Source: Portunus trituberculatus
Lineage: Eukaryota > Arthropoda > Malacostraca > Decapoda > Portunidae
Assembly: GCF_017591435.1 (NCBI RefSeq)
Contig: NC_059304.1
Coordinates: 25,598,826 to 25,662,825 of the forward strand
Reading direction: 5' to 3'
DNA length: 64,000 nt
Shown here: positions 25,879-37,615 of the stretch, in pieces
Position numbering within the stretch: position 1 is the first letter of the stretch
Layout of the letters: every line of letters begins with the position of its first letter
Notes under the pieces: model-generated
The model's input: only the letters and a program-made list of their open reading frames with translations
Databases searched by the model: none
Told to the model about the DNA's origin: nothing
Made by a program: the position numbers and the translations under genes

Positions 25879-28724
25879 TCATGGGGCATACGCTGTGGGG
25901 CGCATTGCCTCGCCTACCTTATGGTGCCACTCCAGGCGGTCATGCCTCGCAGGTCTCCATGCAGGCTCCCTTCCCATGCCAAGTAACTCCCAGCAGGAGG
26001 CATCAACTTTCCGCAGCCACGAGTTCTATGGACATCCCCTTGGCATCCTCCATGCTGGGTTATCCCTATTGGAGACAACCCGATGTGCAGGATCGGCTTC
26101 TGGGTAGTGTGCCATGTGCCCATATAGTCACAGTTGGTGCTGACGGACTGTGCTGGTAATCAGCCTCAAATCAGTCTCATGGAGCAATCGCTGATTTGAC
26201 ACAAAGTCATACCAGCTGTACCCCATGATCCTGCAAAGGCATCTAGTACCAAAGACATCAATTTGCCTCTTCAGATCGGTGTTCAGTGTCCATGTCTCAC
26301 AACCATAGAGTAAGACAGGGATCACCAGCGACTTGAAGATCCAAATCTTTGTCCGTCTGCACAGGTACCGACAATGCCAAATACTCGTTGAGCGAGTCCA
26401 TAATGCCTAGAGCCAGACCAATCCGTTGTACATCTTCCTGGCTCGACTTACTGTCGTTACACACTACACTTAACAAGGTATGTGAAACTTTCCAAGATCT
26501 CAATGTCCTCACCACATGCATGGACAGACTGTACTGTTTCATCCAGTAGGCATCCAAATACCTGAACCTTGGTCTTTGGCCAGGAAACCTGGAGTCCCAG
26601 GGACTTTGCCTCCTCGTGCAGTGCCTCTAGAGCCATTACCAGAACCTCCAGTGACTCAGCAACGATTACTGCATCATTGGCAAAAGCAAGATCTGTAATC
26701 TCAGTATTGCCGACAGATGCTCCAGAAAGACTTTGGTCTACAACTCTGCCTAGTACCCAGTCCGTGCAAATGTTAAAAAGTGATGGAGCAAGCACGCATC
26801 CCTGCTTCACTCCCATATTCACAGGGAAGAAGCTGGACACGCCCCCTCCACATTTCACAGTACTCACAGTCCTGGAGTAGAGGCCAGTTCATAAACCAGT
26901 AATCCTTGCAGGAATCCCATGGAGACGCAGAAGATCCCAGAGTGTCTCTCGATGCACTGAGTCAAACGCCTTCTTGAGATTGACATAGGCTGCAAGCATC
27001 CCCTGTCGAAACTCATGTCAGCGTTTCACCAGTACACGAAGCGCTAGGATCCAGTCAGTTGTTGATTTACCGGGCGTGAACCCAGACTGTTCAGGTCTCT
27101 GCTATTTCAGCAGGTGATTGCGGATACGCATCAACAGCAAATGGGCAAGCACCTTGCCTGGTACGCTGAGCAGTGTTATACCGTGGCAGTTGTTGCAGTC
27201 CTGACGGTCCCCTTTCCCATTCAAGATAGGGATGATCAATCCCTTTTTCCAGTCAGGGTGATTGGTACCTGAATGCCATACAGTAGTCAAGACAGCATGC
27301 AACCCACTGATCATGGCCTCACCCCCCACTTTGAGCAGCTCTGCACTGATGCTACAGATGCCAGCTGCCTTTCCACCCCTCAACTTTGCCACAGCCTCTT
27401 TGATATTATCAATGGAGGGTGCAGTTTTGTCAATGGGTGGATCAGCATCCAGCATCTGTAACCCTGCAGTTTGGAGCTGTCCTCTTGGAGGATCCACCGT
27501 GAACAGCTGCTCAAAGTACTCAGCCCAACGAGCCATCTGCATCTGAAACGAGGCGACCATCTGCTGTTCGGATAGCGCTCGCCTGAGATGTAGACTTGGA
27601 GCGGAGTTTCTTTAGGGCTCAATAGATAGGTCGGAGGTCATTAGCATTTAAATGATGCTCTACATCCTCAGTAAGACCCCTGACATACCTCTCTTTGTCT
27701 CTCCTCAGGAGAGCTCTAGTCCTATGTGACAGAGTCCTGTACTAGTCACAGTTTCTAGCAAGTATGGCAGCATGACTCTCCTCAATACTGTCCAGTGTTT
27801 CTACCGAGGTGAAGCAACTCCGTGACCTTGGATGCTCCTCAATGCATTCCTTGGCAGCCTCAAGAGTCTCATGTTTGAAGGTATCCCATAGCTCTACCAG
27901 GTCCTCGATGGTGTCGAGCACTCCAAACCAATTGGAGACTGTCACTGCATACTCCTGGGCACATGTCATGCATGTCCTTCAGTTTCTCAAGATGAAACAC
28001 AGTGTGGTCACATCTTGGAGGCTTTCTGGACTTGACATGCAGCTTGAGTGTAGCAACAACAAGCCTGTGATCAGTCGTAGAGAACTCAGCACTCCGAAAA
28101 ATCCTGTAGTTCTGAAGGATCCTCCAATGAGTACTATCAAGTATATGGTTGATCTCCTTCGCTACCCCTCCGGCATTGATATACCATGTCCAGCGGTGCA
28201 GCCCTGGTCTCTGATACCAAGAACCTGCAATTCTCAACCTTCTGGATCTTGCAAGATTCAGAAGGAAAGAGCTGTTGTCGTTCCTGGTACCAGAGTCATG
28301 GGGACCAACACATAACTTGTAGCCGGCTCTCTCATTGCCAGTGACAGCATTAAAGTCGCCCAAGACAGTAAGTGCATCACAACAGGGACACTGGCCCAGT
28401 ACAGAGTCGAGTTCTGCGTAGAACATCTCCTTCTCTTCAGTTTCACACACCTCGGTAGGAGCATATACTACAACAACAGACATGAAGCCTGGACTCAACC
28501 GGAGTAACCTCTACAACGGACAGCTGCAGTCTGCTGGAAATGCCTGTTCCTACTCCCTTGACATGGTGACCATTGCTCATGCAGTACCAATAGTAAGTAA
28601 AACCCTTGCTACTGGTCTCGCCACTGCCAGGTTTCCTTGTCTCAGAGAGTCCCACCATATGCACCCTCAGCCTACTGAGCTCATCTGATAGATGAGGCAG
28701 TTGATGATCCTCTGAGAGGCTCAT
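25879..28724 (-). pseudogene. RTE endonuclease-reverse transcriptase, inactive
   Basis: The endonuclease shows HMVGLSETRKPG, VVVVYAPTEVCETEEKE, LTVLGDFNAVTGNERAG and FSTTDHRLVVATL, so GDFN and the His-containing end motif survive. RT blocks include FAAYVNLKKAFDSVHRE-like residues (degenerate), MGVKQGCVLAPSLFNI and LAFANDAVIVAES. The active site, usually FADD, reads FAND, losing one catalytic Asp. Frames switch near 28490, 27870, 27560, 27110, 26870 and 26480 and several stops occur. It is a dead copy in antisense orientation to RIC1. Confidence 0.85.
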
Positions 28725-29240
28725 GATGTTTCAGGAGCCTACATGTAGAATCCTCTGAAGGTTTATCCCAGGAATGGTCCAATGGGCCACATCTGCAGCC
28801 CACCAGCACCCCCAGAGTTAAAAATAGGGTGAAGGGATCCTCTTGTCCCTCTCAGGACACAGGGATCTCGCAAAGTTTCCCCCGCATCCGTCATACGGGT
28901 AGGCAAGTTCCTCTGGTGCCTTGTCACCCAGGGGCTTGCACAGTCGGACCCCCCAGCACAACCGGATCGGGATCGTAGCAAGAGGCTCGCCCACGCCTAG
29001 AGCCTTGACCCCATCCTCTACCTTTAACTCTGGTAGTGGCTGTGAACTTTTTTACCGGGAGGGGCTGCAAGCCCCACCACAACCAACTAGGTCAGCCTTG
29101 GACTGGGACATTGGTATCCCTGAGGGTAAAAGACCCTGGCTGCCAAAGAAAGGACAGAAAGGGAGGCAAGGACAACAGAAACAGAAGGGGACTGAGCTAC
29201 GGGACGTAGAGGGCACTCACTCCTCACTTGGATAGAATCC
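25879..29240 (-). mobile_element. RTE-type LINE, decayed copy
   Basis: The element reads on the - strand. From its 5' side (29240) there is a leader with partial frames, then an endonuclease, a reverse transcriptase and a C-terminal block reading GHMAHYPEADPAHRVVS and WELLGMGREPAW before a TGA at 25879-25881. The compact layout and the CETWTLNTDLKRQIDVF C-terminal motif fit the RTE clade often annotated as craniofacial-development-protein-2-like. It shares no family with the AC-associated LINEs and is not bordered by a microsatellite. Confidence 0.85.
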
Positions 29241-29714
29241 ACCCACCACCTTTACTTATTATGACTTATTGAAATCCTTATGTAAGTCATTGACACTAAT
29301 TTAGGTCATGCATACTTAGGTACATAAAATAGTACCAAAGAAATATTAGGAATAATTAAATTGTTAATAATGAATGAGGTGTGTGCATTAGGCAGTGGTG
29401 GATTGAGAGGAGGGAGTGGAGGCTATTGGGCAGTGTTTCTTGCCACTCCCCACCACCACCACCCTTTTTATTTCTCCACTTCTCACAGTGCTTTAATCAG
29501 TTTTGTTACCTTTTCATTTATATTTCTTCCCAAAAAATCCATGGTACTCATACATGGCAACTGTATACATCTATAAGGCAAATCTTTGTAGAATTAGAAT
29601 TTTTCCTCATGTGTTTGTATAAGAAGTTTTATTGTGTAGATTTGAGGAAAGCAATGATAAATAGGTTGGATTACTTGTTATTGAATTAATTGTTAGCCCA
29701 TATTTTGCTTCCAG

Positions 29715-29811
29715 GTCCTTTTGCTTAATATATATGGGGACCAGCTGATTGTGTTGACTGCTGATTGTCACATTACTGTGTACAACTTGCAACTCCCTCA
29801 GACTGACTCAG
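29715..29811 (+). CDS. RIC1: RIC1, internal exon
   Basis: This 97-bp exon lies between TTGCTTCCAG and GTAAGG. It enters in phase 0 and leaves in phase 1. It reads VLLLNIYGDQLIVLTADC followed by HITVYNLQLPQTDS. This continues the preceding exon exactly as in RIC1, where a LLL--F-D--IV--ADC-I-LY stretch forms one blade of the propeller. It is too short to stand out as an open frame alone; the support is the motif, the splice sites and the matching phase. Confidence 0.85.
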
Positions 29812-31226
29812 GTAAGGATTAGAAAAATACTAATGTCAAAATCAATTTGAATGTCAAGTAAACAGGTATTTGGTCTAGTATTTTTACCAGTGCATGAAAT
29901 ATTGTGTCCCTTGTCAATTTGCTTCTGATTATTCCAAATTAGTTCTAAGCCATCAATCTGATGCATGATAAGTACAGTAACTAATTATCCTCTCTGGGAA
30001 CAGCAAATGAATACAGTTAGGGATCATGACATTAGAGATCGTCTTTTTAGGATGTCTGTAGGAGAAAGGTAATTAGGAAAATAGAACAATTCCTTGATAT
30101 TATGTTCCCTGATGAGTTATGTTATTAAAAAAAGTACATCTCCCTCTTGAGTTTTGTGTTTCTCGAGATTAGTTCGTAGTTTTACGTATTATTGTCACAA
30201 GTTTGAACTCCTCTGACTTATATCAGTTGTGTTTACTTACTGTCAGTGTCACACGTACTGCCTTGAGATGTCCAATGAGATCTTCCATACCTGTAGCACT
30301 GACAATGTCCTACTCACTGATGGGTAATGTTTTGGCCACCTGAAGCAGTGAGTCTATAGCTGCTGCTACAGACTGTCTTGATTTGTTCTAGGCTCACTGT
30401 CACATGCATCTGCCTTGACCCAGAGCAAAACCTTCATCTACCAATATTTCTCTGTAACAATATTGGTAAAGTGTCAACATTCGACTATTAAGGCTATATA
30501 CAGCTTTTTTTTTATATTGAAATTTAAAAAAATGCTGTGCTGTCATCATTAACTTGGGTTTGGCTGGTGCTGGTGAGACTGCATACAGTGCATAGGATGT
30601 TACCTCATTTGTATGTCTGATACAGTGCTTGTGAGGGATGTAAGGCTTCATCCTCTGGTACAGTGTTCAGCATCATTGCATAGTGAAATACCTTATTTGA
30701 TGGCACATAGGACACACAGATGTATAAGATGCACCCATTTCATCAGGTAAATTTTAGGAAAAGAGTTTTTAGTCTATTTAAGCATACTGTTGAACCTCAA
30801 TAACTTGGACCCTGATAACTTGGATTTTGCTATAAGTTGGACTCTGACTGACCCAGGGACTAAAGTCCGAGTTGAACTACCAGCCCATTTTTTTTTTTTT
30901 CCAAACTTTTTCACCTTGTATTTCATTTTCTATTGACATTATCAAAAAATCTAATTCCAACAAAAAAATTACATTTTAGTTGTAGTTTAAAATGATGTTA
31001 AAGAAAAATCAATCAGAGTTTATGCCGGTTTTGTGAAAATTTTTAGTGTTAAAAACCACTTTTCGATTTATTCGCTCCTAAAAGTTTTTCAGAATTTCAT
31101 CCTTGTTTTGCTGTTTGTATTCATCTGATTGACATGAAATTTTCACACATGATTGTGTACACAATAGTGACTTCCTGGAGCACGATAAGATGATAACGCA
31201 TCAGATCCCGCTTATCTAGATAATAT

Positions 31227-31966
31227 TGTTACGCTGCCCCCACATCCTCACTGTCTTCACAGCCGCGACAGGAACTCACTTACCACAGTGGCAGCTCAGG
31301 AAAGCACAGGACGGGACAGCAACAGACACAGGGATACTTCTAGGCAAAGATTTGTGGCTAGCAAGGGGAGTGAGGCACAAGTACTCACCCCAGAATCAGG
31401 CAGACTCACTCAGAAAGTCAGACTAACAGGAAACACTTGGCAGAAGTCCTTTAGTTTACTGGCACAGAAAGCAAAACTGTACAAGGTGGTACACAGAGTT
31501 CTTACATTACACAGCTATGTACAAGTGCACTGAAATAACAGTGGCGGGCAGTGGCGAGTGGAGGGACTCGTCTCACAGCCTAGCAGGGACAGGAGGCAGG
31601 ACAGTGTCTCGTTGCACATTCTGTCTCAGCAACATCTTATCCTCAGGAGAGAGAGCGGGCGGCAGAAGAGAGCTGTCTCAGCAACGTCTTGTCCTCAAGG
31701 AAGAACTGGTCTAGAAGAGAGCGAGTGGCAGACTTGCGTCGAGAGCTAGGATGAAGAAGAGCCCCAGAACAAGGCTGCGATCAGCTTTTATATCCCTTGC
31801 TCCACTCCTGTTGGCTCATCCACGAGTCAATCACATTTGGAATATCCACCTGTTTCTGGTTGTTACACATCTGGGTAGCCTCAATACCACCTCTGCAACC
31901 AGAAGCAGCGATACCAACGTGCCAGTGCTGCCAACGCTACCTACCCTACTCAGTGTTGCTGCAACA
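31227..31966 (-). repeat. Gypsy element 3' LTR
   Basis: 740-bp LTR, downstream in element orientation. It contains a TATAAAA box and GC-rich flanks like its partner. It differs from the other LTR by many substitutions and a few small indels. Confidence 0.88.
31786..31792 (-). promoter_or_regulatory. TATA box in the 3' LTR
   Basis: TATAAAA on the - strand within GGGATATAAAAGC. The same motif is kept at 34379-34385 in the other LTR, supporting it as the LTR core promoter. Confidence 0.6.
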
Positions 31967-31980
31967 CTGCCCTCCCCTCA
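31967..31980 (-). promoter_or_regulatory. Polypurine tract of the gypsy element
   Basis: On the - strand TGAGGGGAGGGCAG directly precedes the 3' LTR, the expected place for plus-strand priming. Confidence 0.65.
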
Positions 31981-32107
31981 CAAAGACAGTTGCCCCGACT
32001 GTTCATCATCACTTTCACACATGTAGTCTGTCCACCACTGAGGTCTTTTCCTCGTTCTGAGGGGGCAAGATACATGCGGTTCACTCACAGCCTTGTTCTC
32101 TGGATCC

Positions 32108-32430
32108 TCACTCGCTGATAGCACACTCTGCAACATTGTCTATTCCTCTGTTACCCTCCACCTCTCTGTCTGGCGACGAGGGTGATCCATGCTGGCCCCA
32201 CGTGAAGTGTCCTTCCTCCACAGCAGCCCACAGGTGGTAGATGTGGACAATGCACGGCCGCCTACTTGTACTATCGCCCAGCTTGTAGGTGACGGCCAAG
32301 AGGCATTGTAGAATGTGTACGGGCCCTCCCACGTTCCCTGTAGCTCTGCAGCTACAGAGTAAGGACTCGTTTTTTGCTGAGATTGTACAGCTAGATGCGG
32401 TTCCCCACCACATACTAGGCGTCCCTGGCG
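32108..32430 (-). pseudogene. Gypsy pol remnant, integrase C-terminal end
   Basis: A short frame has a WEGPYTF motif followed by a hydrophobic stretch. This resembles the W-GPY-V turn near the end of gypsy integrases, just before the 3' LTR. The sequence on either side changes frame. It suggests that the deletion removed RT through integrase core and left the tail. The call rests on one motif and position. Confidence 0.5.
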
Positions 32431-32524
32431 CACAGCTTGTACCAGCGGGTTATGGTTTGCCCAGCGAGATGAAGATATCTTGACACCTGTCGCTGCGTTG
32501 CCTCCATCTGCTGCTTCAACGCCA

Positions 32525-32854
32525 CTACACACTCAGGCGCAGTCTGTGGTAGCTCTTCCCCAGGTAGTCGTCCAGTGGCCGGTCCAGAGGTATCCGCATC
32601 TCTTCTCTCTTGGCCAGCGGGACACAGCGATGTGGCTGCTTTATCGGCGGACTGTCTGCGGTGTTGATGGAGTGCTGAACCAGCGATGTGCAGCCAAGGT
32701 CTTGGGCACCTCGGCTGAAGATGTTCTCGTGCTTCATCAGCAACTTCTCCAACTTCACCACCTGCTTTGGAGTCAGCTTGGTGGAGCTACATACCTCCAA
32801 GTCCACCACGTGTGGAGGTAGCACGGAGCTCGCCTCACCCGCATCTCTATCCAC
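32525..32854 (-). pseudogene. Gypsy pol remnant, segment preceding reverse transcriptase
   Basis: The pattern KLEKLLMKHENIFSRGAQDLG, then VQHSINTADSPPIKQPHR and AKREEM, is the conserved linker between protease and RT in gypsy-type pol, where H-I-T----PI-Q--RR precedes the RT fingers. The frame leaves this pattern at DRPLDDYLGKS, where RT palm motifs should follow but are absent, marking the edge of the internal deletion near 32570. Confidence 0.75.
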
Positions 32855-33028
32855 CTCACCACCGCAGCAACTTGCTGCTGCCTGGTGTCTGCGACTTCAC
32901 CTACCCTCACAACTCGGCAGTGCAGCTCCAGCCTCTCGTCCTCGACATCTGAACTCATCATGGGGGCTCTCCATCTGTATCTGTTCAGCAGCATCCTCAA
33001 GGATCAGTGGTACCGTTTTCCCATGTAC

Positions 33029-33445
33029 CTACATCTGCATCCTTCCGAGGTCCACACATACTCCACTTTGAACCAGGAAATCCAGCCCCAGCAGACAGGG
33101 TTCTTCCATGTCGGCCACAAATACTGGTAGTATCTCCTCAATGCCACCCATCATGATTGTGGACATCACGGGGCCTCGTAGCGTCATACAGTGGCCAGTC
33201 ATGCCACACAGCTGCTGGTGTGACACAGGGAGATCTTGAGCTGCCAGTACTTCTTCCCTGACGACGGTCTTTGCCGCACCAGTGTCCACCATCAGGGGAC
33301 ACGGGCGCCCGTCCACCTTGCTCTCGACAACTTCAGTGCATTCCTTGCACTGTTGTCTCTGCCACCATTTCTTCCTTGAACTCTTCCGGCAGGTCCTGCC
33401 ACAGCCTCTTGCCTTGTTCCAAGGTGAACTGTCTTGCTTTGCCAA
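33029..33445 (-). pseudogene. Gypsy protease-like fragment
   Basis: A retropepsin-like aspartyl protease core reads PLMVDTGAAKTVV, with the catalytic DTGA motif, then PVFVADMEEPCLLGLDFL with the downstream hydrophobic-Gly turn. In active elements it would process the Gag-Pol polyprotein. The frame is open for about 139 codons with no adjacent intact gag or RT, so it is a remnant. A related but different fragment lies at 40842-41259. Confidence 0.8.
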
Positions 33446-33494
33446 CTGCTGCTCACATCTCCTCTTACATCAGGTCCATTTGCACCACAACTAC

Positions 33495-33675
33495 ACTCAT
33501 TTCCTGATTCATTTCACTTGTTTCCTGTGCCATTTTGTCCATTCAGACTATCACTGCACTTGTTTCTTGTTTCATTTCACTTGTTTCCTGTGCCATTTTG
33601 TCCATTCAGACTACCACTGCACTTGTTTCTTGTTTCATTTCACTTGTTTCCTGTGCCATTTTGTCCATTTCCTGT
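33495..33675 (-). repeat. 63-bp tandem repeat in the gag-like region
   Basis: Units start at 33538, 33601 and 33664 with a more diverged copy upstream, giving a period of exactly 63 bp (21 codons). On the - strand each unit reads MDKMAQETSEMKQETSA, a heptad-like pattern, but includes an in-frame TGA. Confidence 0.85.
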
Positions 33676-33800
33676 ACCAACCCAGTGACCAAGTTTTCCA
33701 GCCTTTTCCAACTTGGCTCACTGTCTTCCGGCCCCTCACTGCCTCTTGTGTCTGAATCTGCCGTCGTGCACTCCTACCTGCTTGCTAGCCAAACTTTATC

Positions 33801-33818
33801 CCACAGCTCCTGACACCA
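33801..33818 (-). promoter_or_regulatory. Primer-binding site of the gypsy element
   Basis: On the - strand, two bases after the 5' LTR, the sequence TGGTGTCAGGAGCTGTGG begins with the TGG expected to pair with a tRNA CCA end. I cannot name the tRNA. Confidence 0.65.
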
Positions 33819-33820
33819 AC

Positions 33821-34559
33821 TGTTATGCCACCCCCACGTCCTCACTGCCTCCACAGCCACGACAGGAAGTCACTTATCACAGCAGCAGTCCAGGAAAGCA
33901 TAGGACGGGATGGCAACAGAGACAAGGATACTTTTCGGTGAAGATTCATGGCTAGCAAGGGGAAGCAAAGCACAAACACACCCCAGACTCAGGCAGACTC
34001 ACTCAGAGAGGCAGGTTAACAGGAAACACTTGGCACAAGTCCTTTAGTTTACTGGCACAGAAAGCATAACAGTACAAGGTGGCACACAGAGTCCTTACAT
34101 TACACAGTTATGTACAAGTGCAGTGAAATGACAGTGGCGGGCAGTGGCGAGTGGAGAGACTCGTCTTGCAGCCTAGCAGGGACAGGAGGCAGGACAGTGT
34201 CTCGTTGTGTATTCTGTCTCAGCACGTCTTGTCTTCAAGGAAAGAGAGTGGGAGGCAGAAGAAAGCTATCTCAGCAACGTCTTGTCCTTAAAGAAGAACT
34301 GGTCTAGAAGAGAGCGTGTGGCAGACGTGCGTCGAGAGCAAGGATGAAGAAGAGCCCCAGAGCAAGGCTGCAACCAGCTTTTATATCCTTTGCTCCACTC
34401 CTATTGGCTCATCCATGTGCCAATCACAGCTGGAATATCCACCTGCTTCTGGTCGCTGCACATCCGGGTAGCCTCAATACCACTTCTGCAACCAGAAGTA
34501 GTGATACCAACGTACCAGTGCTGCTAACGCTACCTACCCTACTCAGCGTCACCGCAACA
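33821..34559 (-). repeat. Gypsy element 5' LTR
   Basis: 739-bp LTR, upstream in element orientation. TGTT...CAACA ends and a conserved TATAAAA at 34379-34385 (- strand) match the 3' LTR. Confidence 0.88.
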
Positions 34560-35409
34560 ATATTATTCACTTACGTTAGGGTTGAGAAGGCGCCATCAGC
34601 AGCGTCACTTCAGTGTGCTGTTTTACTACCGAACTGGACACTCTCTGAGTCATTATAATTTTTTATAATGTGTTGAAGTGAAATAATGATACGATGATGT
34701 ATTTATTACTCCTCTGGTCCAGCTTTATACCTCTGTCTCAACATAATCTTTTGTGAAAGTGTTATTGTGAGAATTATGCGATATATAGTTGTGGTGATGA
34801 AGGTAGTGAGAAAAGACAGTGTTTGAAAAGATCATAGCAGTCTTATGATATAGAGAGATGGTTTAGAAGTGTGGCAGTATGGCTGGGGTGAGACAAGGGT
34901 CTGGGAGGGGGAGATAACATGCGTGACGGAGGGGGAGAGGGGAGGCAAGGATCCAATGATATATTTGTTTGTTCCTTGTTGTCTTCACTTCTTGAAGTTT
35001 CTGATTCTAATCCTTGTCAATTTATGCATGTAAGGACATTATTTCTAATGCCTGGCCACGTACCGTGTAGGGTGTGAGTCAGGCTTTGATGCAACAGCAT
35101 GAGATATTTAAGAATGGCTTTCTGGTGGGAATGGTGTTTAATTATCAAAAGGTTAGCTACACCGTCTGATAATTTAGCATCTGAAGGTTTCGGAGAGACA
35201 AATGCAATCTTACAATTTTAAGTCCCACCAAAATTAAAAAAATAAATACTGCACCGTTTTTTTTTTTTTTTCTTTATTATTATTAATTTTTTTTTTTTTT
35301 TCTTAAGTGTGTGTGGAGGGTGGGAGCGGAATTCGTATAAGTCGGACATTCACATTTGTCGGACCAACCTTTCCCCTATTATTCTGAGTTACTGAGGATC
35401 AACGATATA

Positions 35410-36483
35410 CAGGCAATCCCCGTTTAACGAAGGGGTTACGTTCCTAAAAACACTTCGTTAAGCGAAACTTCATTAAGCGAAACTTCGTTAAGCGAACCGA
35501 TTATAACAAGTATAACCCCTGATTTGAACTTCCATTGAGAGTAAGCAAAGTGAGAGTGCATCATAGTACAGTGAAAGGTTTAATGAAAGTAAAAATTATG
35601 AAGTTAAACATTTAGGTAGTTTAATTTAAGTCATTATAATGTACACTAATGTATGTATGTACGTAACTTTATAATGTTGATGATCTTAACTTTATGAAGG
35701 GAGGGAGAGTGAAACGGAAATACACTAACCGGCAACCTGTGGAATGTAAACAAAGTGCGCATCATGGTACTGCATACAAAACTTATGTACCACATTTCCA
35801 CAAGGCTTTCCATTTTATCCATTGTAGAGTCACAAGTTCTGGTGGTTCTTATAGCTTGCAAGGAAGATGAGGTCTCACTAGCCTTCTTAATAGAGTATCT
35901 TGACTTGAAAATAGTAGACAGTAGATGGAGTCAAGCCATGGTGGGAAGCAATGTTATTAGTTTTCTGGCCTCTCTCTTGTTTGTGAATAATACCCAGCTT
36001 CACTTCGAGAGTAAGACACTTCCTGGTCTTCTTAGGAACGTTAGGCCACATTGCAGGGTGTTTTTGTGGTAAGTTGAACTAAGGAAGATGAGCTGCTGGT
36101 GACGCTGTTATGTTTTGACTGGGCAGTGAGTGGTGCGTGTGATCTTGATCTTGATGCTACAGGTGGCACAGAATTTCTTCTGAGTCAGGCCTTTGTATCG
36201 GCAGAGCCTGTGTTGTCCATGAGAGGCTTGATCTTGATCTTTATTCTATAGGTGTCTCAGGATTTCTCCTGAGGCAGGCCTTAGTAACAGCAGCTCCTGA
36301 TGTATTCAAAAGCCTGTCAGCTTGCATGATACAGTGGGGCTTTCAAATTTGGAAAAAAATTACCTGGATAAAACTTCGTTAAAGCGAGTTTGGTGTTCGT
36401 TAAACGAGCAGATGGTATTAAAATGAAACCTTCGTTATAGCGAAATTTCGTTGTGTGAACCTTCGTTAAACGGGGGTTGCCTG
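35410..36483. mobile_element. TA-flanked inverted-repeat element (MITE-like), intact ends
   Basis: The left end CAGGCAATCCCCGTTTAACG and the right end read in reverse CAGGCAACCCCCGTTTAACG are near-perfect terminal inverted repeats, each flanked by TA. Subterminal copies of CTTCGTTAAGCGAA are repeated several times at both ends. About 1.07 kb long, with no transposase frame. It inserted immediately beside the right end of the pogo-like element. A second copy, broken, begins at 43885. TA duplication suggests mobilisation by a Tc1/mariner-type transposase. Confidence 0.8.
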
Positions 36484-36842
36484 TACTTTCCTGGACTCAA
36501 GAATTATTATTCTGGTAGTAACACTTCTCCATGAATTTATCTCATTTACCATCCACGTTTTTATGTCATCCTCAAGTTCTGGCCAATGAAGGGGTGGGCA
36601 ACGAAAATTATGTTTATCCTTTTTTTGTGTTCTTCAGTTAGTCTTCTTGCTGTCGTCTGACTCATATATTTTTTTCCTTAGTTGGTGGCCCAAAAGCCCT
36701 TGATGCTGCTTTATTGACATGCTCTTTGGCATAATCTATCACTTATAGTGTGTAGGAAATTGTGTAGCTTAATTTTTTTCCTCCTGCTGCTATAATGGTG
36801 AGGGTGTTTAAATGTTTTGTTATGATCACGAACTTGGTATTA

Positions 36843-37615
36843 TGCTGGGATCACACTACAGCTTTTTTTTTTTTTTTTTTTTTTTACTACGACACCCCCA
36901 ACTGTCGTAACAGTTGGGAGTTTTTCAGTGCAAGTAGGAAAAGCAAAACAAAGGACATCTATCCTTATGGGTGTCTGAAGGAGGATGTTCAGTCCTGGTG
37001 TCGGAGGTGGCCCCTTCATTCTCATGTCCAATGGGCCTGTGATGTCTAAGGATGTCCCAAAGAGATCTTCCGACAACGATGGGACATCATACCCATCATA
37101 ACCTTCCTCTGTCCCATCGTCTTTGGTGGGTAAACTGGGGCTAGTTTCTTTTTTTAAACTGGCGACAACGCACGAGCGGTCACACTGGTCATGATGGTTC
37201 TAACGACAACATTTTCATGCTTTACTGCCAAATGTATGTTCAAAGACCAGTCGTAACGCAGTATTTTAACAATTTTTGACTCGTTTGATGTTGAACAATG
37301 TCGTTAGCAGCATGTACGACATCATATCTCCCTATAAAGTCATCGTACGTCATCGTACGCCTGATGAAATGGCTTTGCCTGTCTGGAATCTCATCCCAAC
37401 AGTTTAATGCTGCACTTGATTATTGTAATGTTTCTGTGGTGTTGTGTGACAACAAAGACATCTTATGACATTATACGATATCGCCGCATTAACGTACAAC
37501 CTGACTTATGACATCTTATGACAAGCCACAAGCTGTTAAAATGACATAATTGCTGCCCTCCTACAACCGTCGGGGATGTCGTAATAAAAATAAAGGTGTA
37601 GTTGTGACCCCAGCA
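36843..37615. mobile_element. Inverted-repeat DNA element, non-autonomous
   Basis: The left end TGCTGGGATCACACTACAGC pairs with the right end, whose reverse is TGCTGGGGTCACAACTACAC. The interior holds a T-rich run, ACATCTTATGACAT-like repeats and CATCGTACGTCATCGTACGC. There is no coding frame. The flanks (TA/TTA) do not decide the superfamily. Confidence 0.6.

Larger units (their letters stand above)
31227..34559 (-). mobile_element. Ty3/gypsy-type LTR retrotransposon, internally deleted
   Basis: Two direct repeats (31227-31966 and 33821-34559), roughly nine in ten bases alike by eye, have TGTT...AACA ends. ATAT at 31223-31226 and 34560-34563 is the target duplication. A primer-binding site and polypurine tract are in the right places for a - strand element. 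The interior is only 1.85 kb: a gag-like remnant, protease, the segment before reverse transcriptase, and a piece resembling the end of integrase. RT, RNase H and the integrase core are missing. The divergent LTRs suggest an old insertion. Confidence 0.88.
30787..35405. mobile_element. Pogo/Tigger-like inverted-repeat element split by a gypsy element
   Basis: The left end CTGTTGAACCTCAATAACTT and the right end, read on the other strand, TCGTTGATCCTCAGTAACTC are imperfect inverted repeats flanked by TA. Inner repeats on both sides also carry TTGGACTCTGACTG / GTCCGACTTATACG-like motifs. Without the LTR element at 31227-34559 it would be about 1.3 kb. No transposase frame is visible, so it is a MITE or an internally deleted element. 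TA flanks and this end sequence fit the pogo/Tigger part of the Tc1-mariner superfamily, an assignment by resemblance only. Confidence 0.65.

Noticed and set aside
33434..33813. Phe/Leu/Pro-rich repeat protein on the + strand
   Set aside because: It is the antisense reading of the 63-bp tandem repeat inside the - strand gypsy element.
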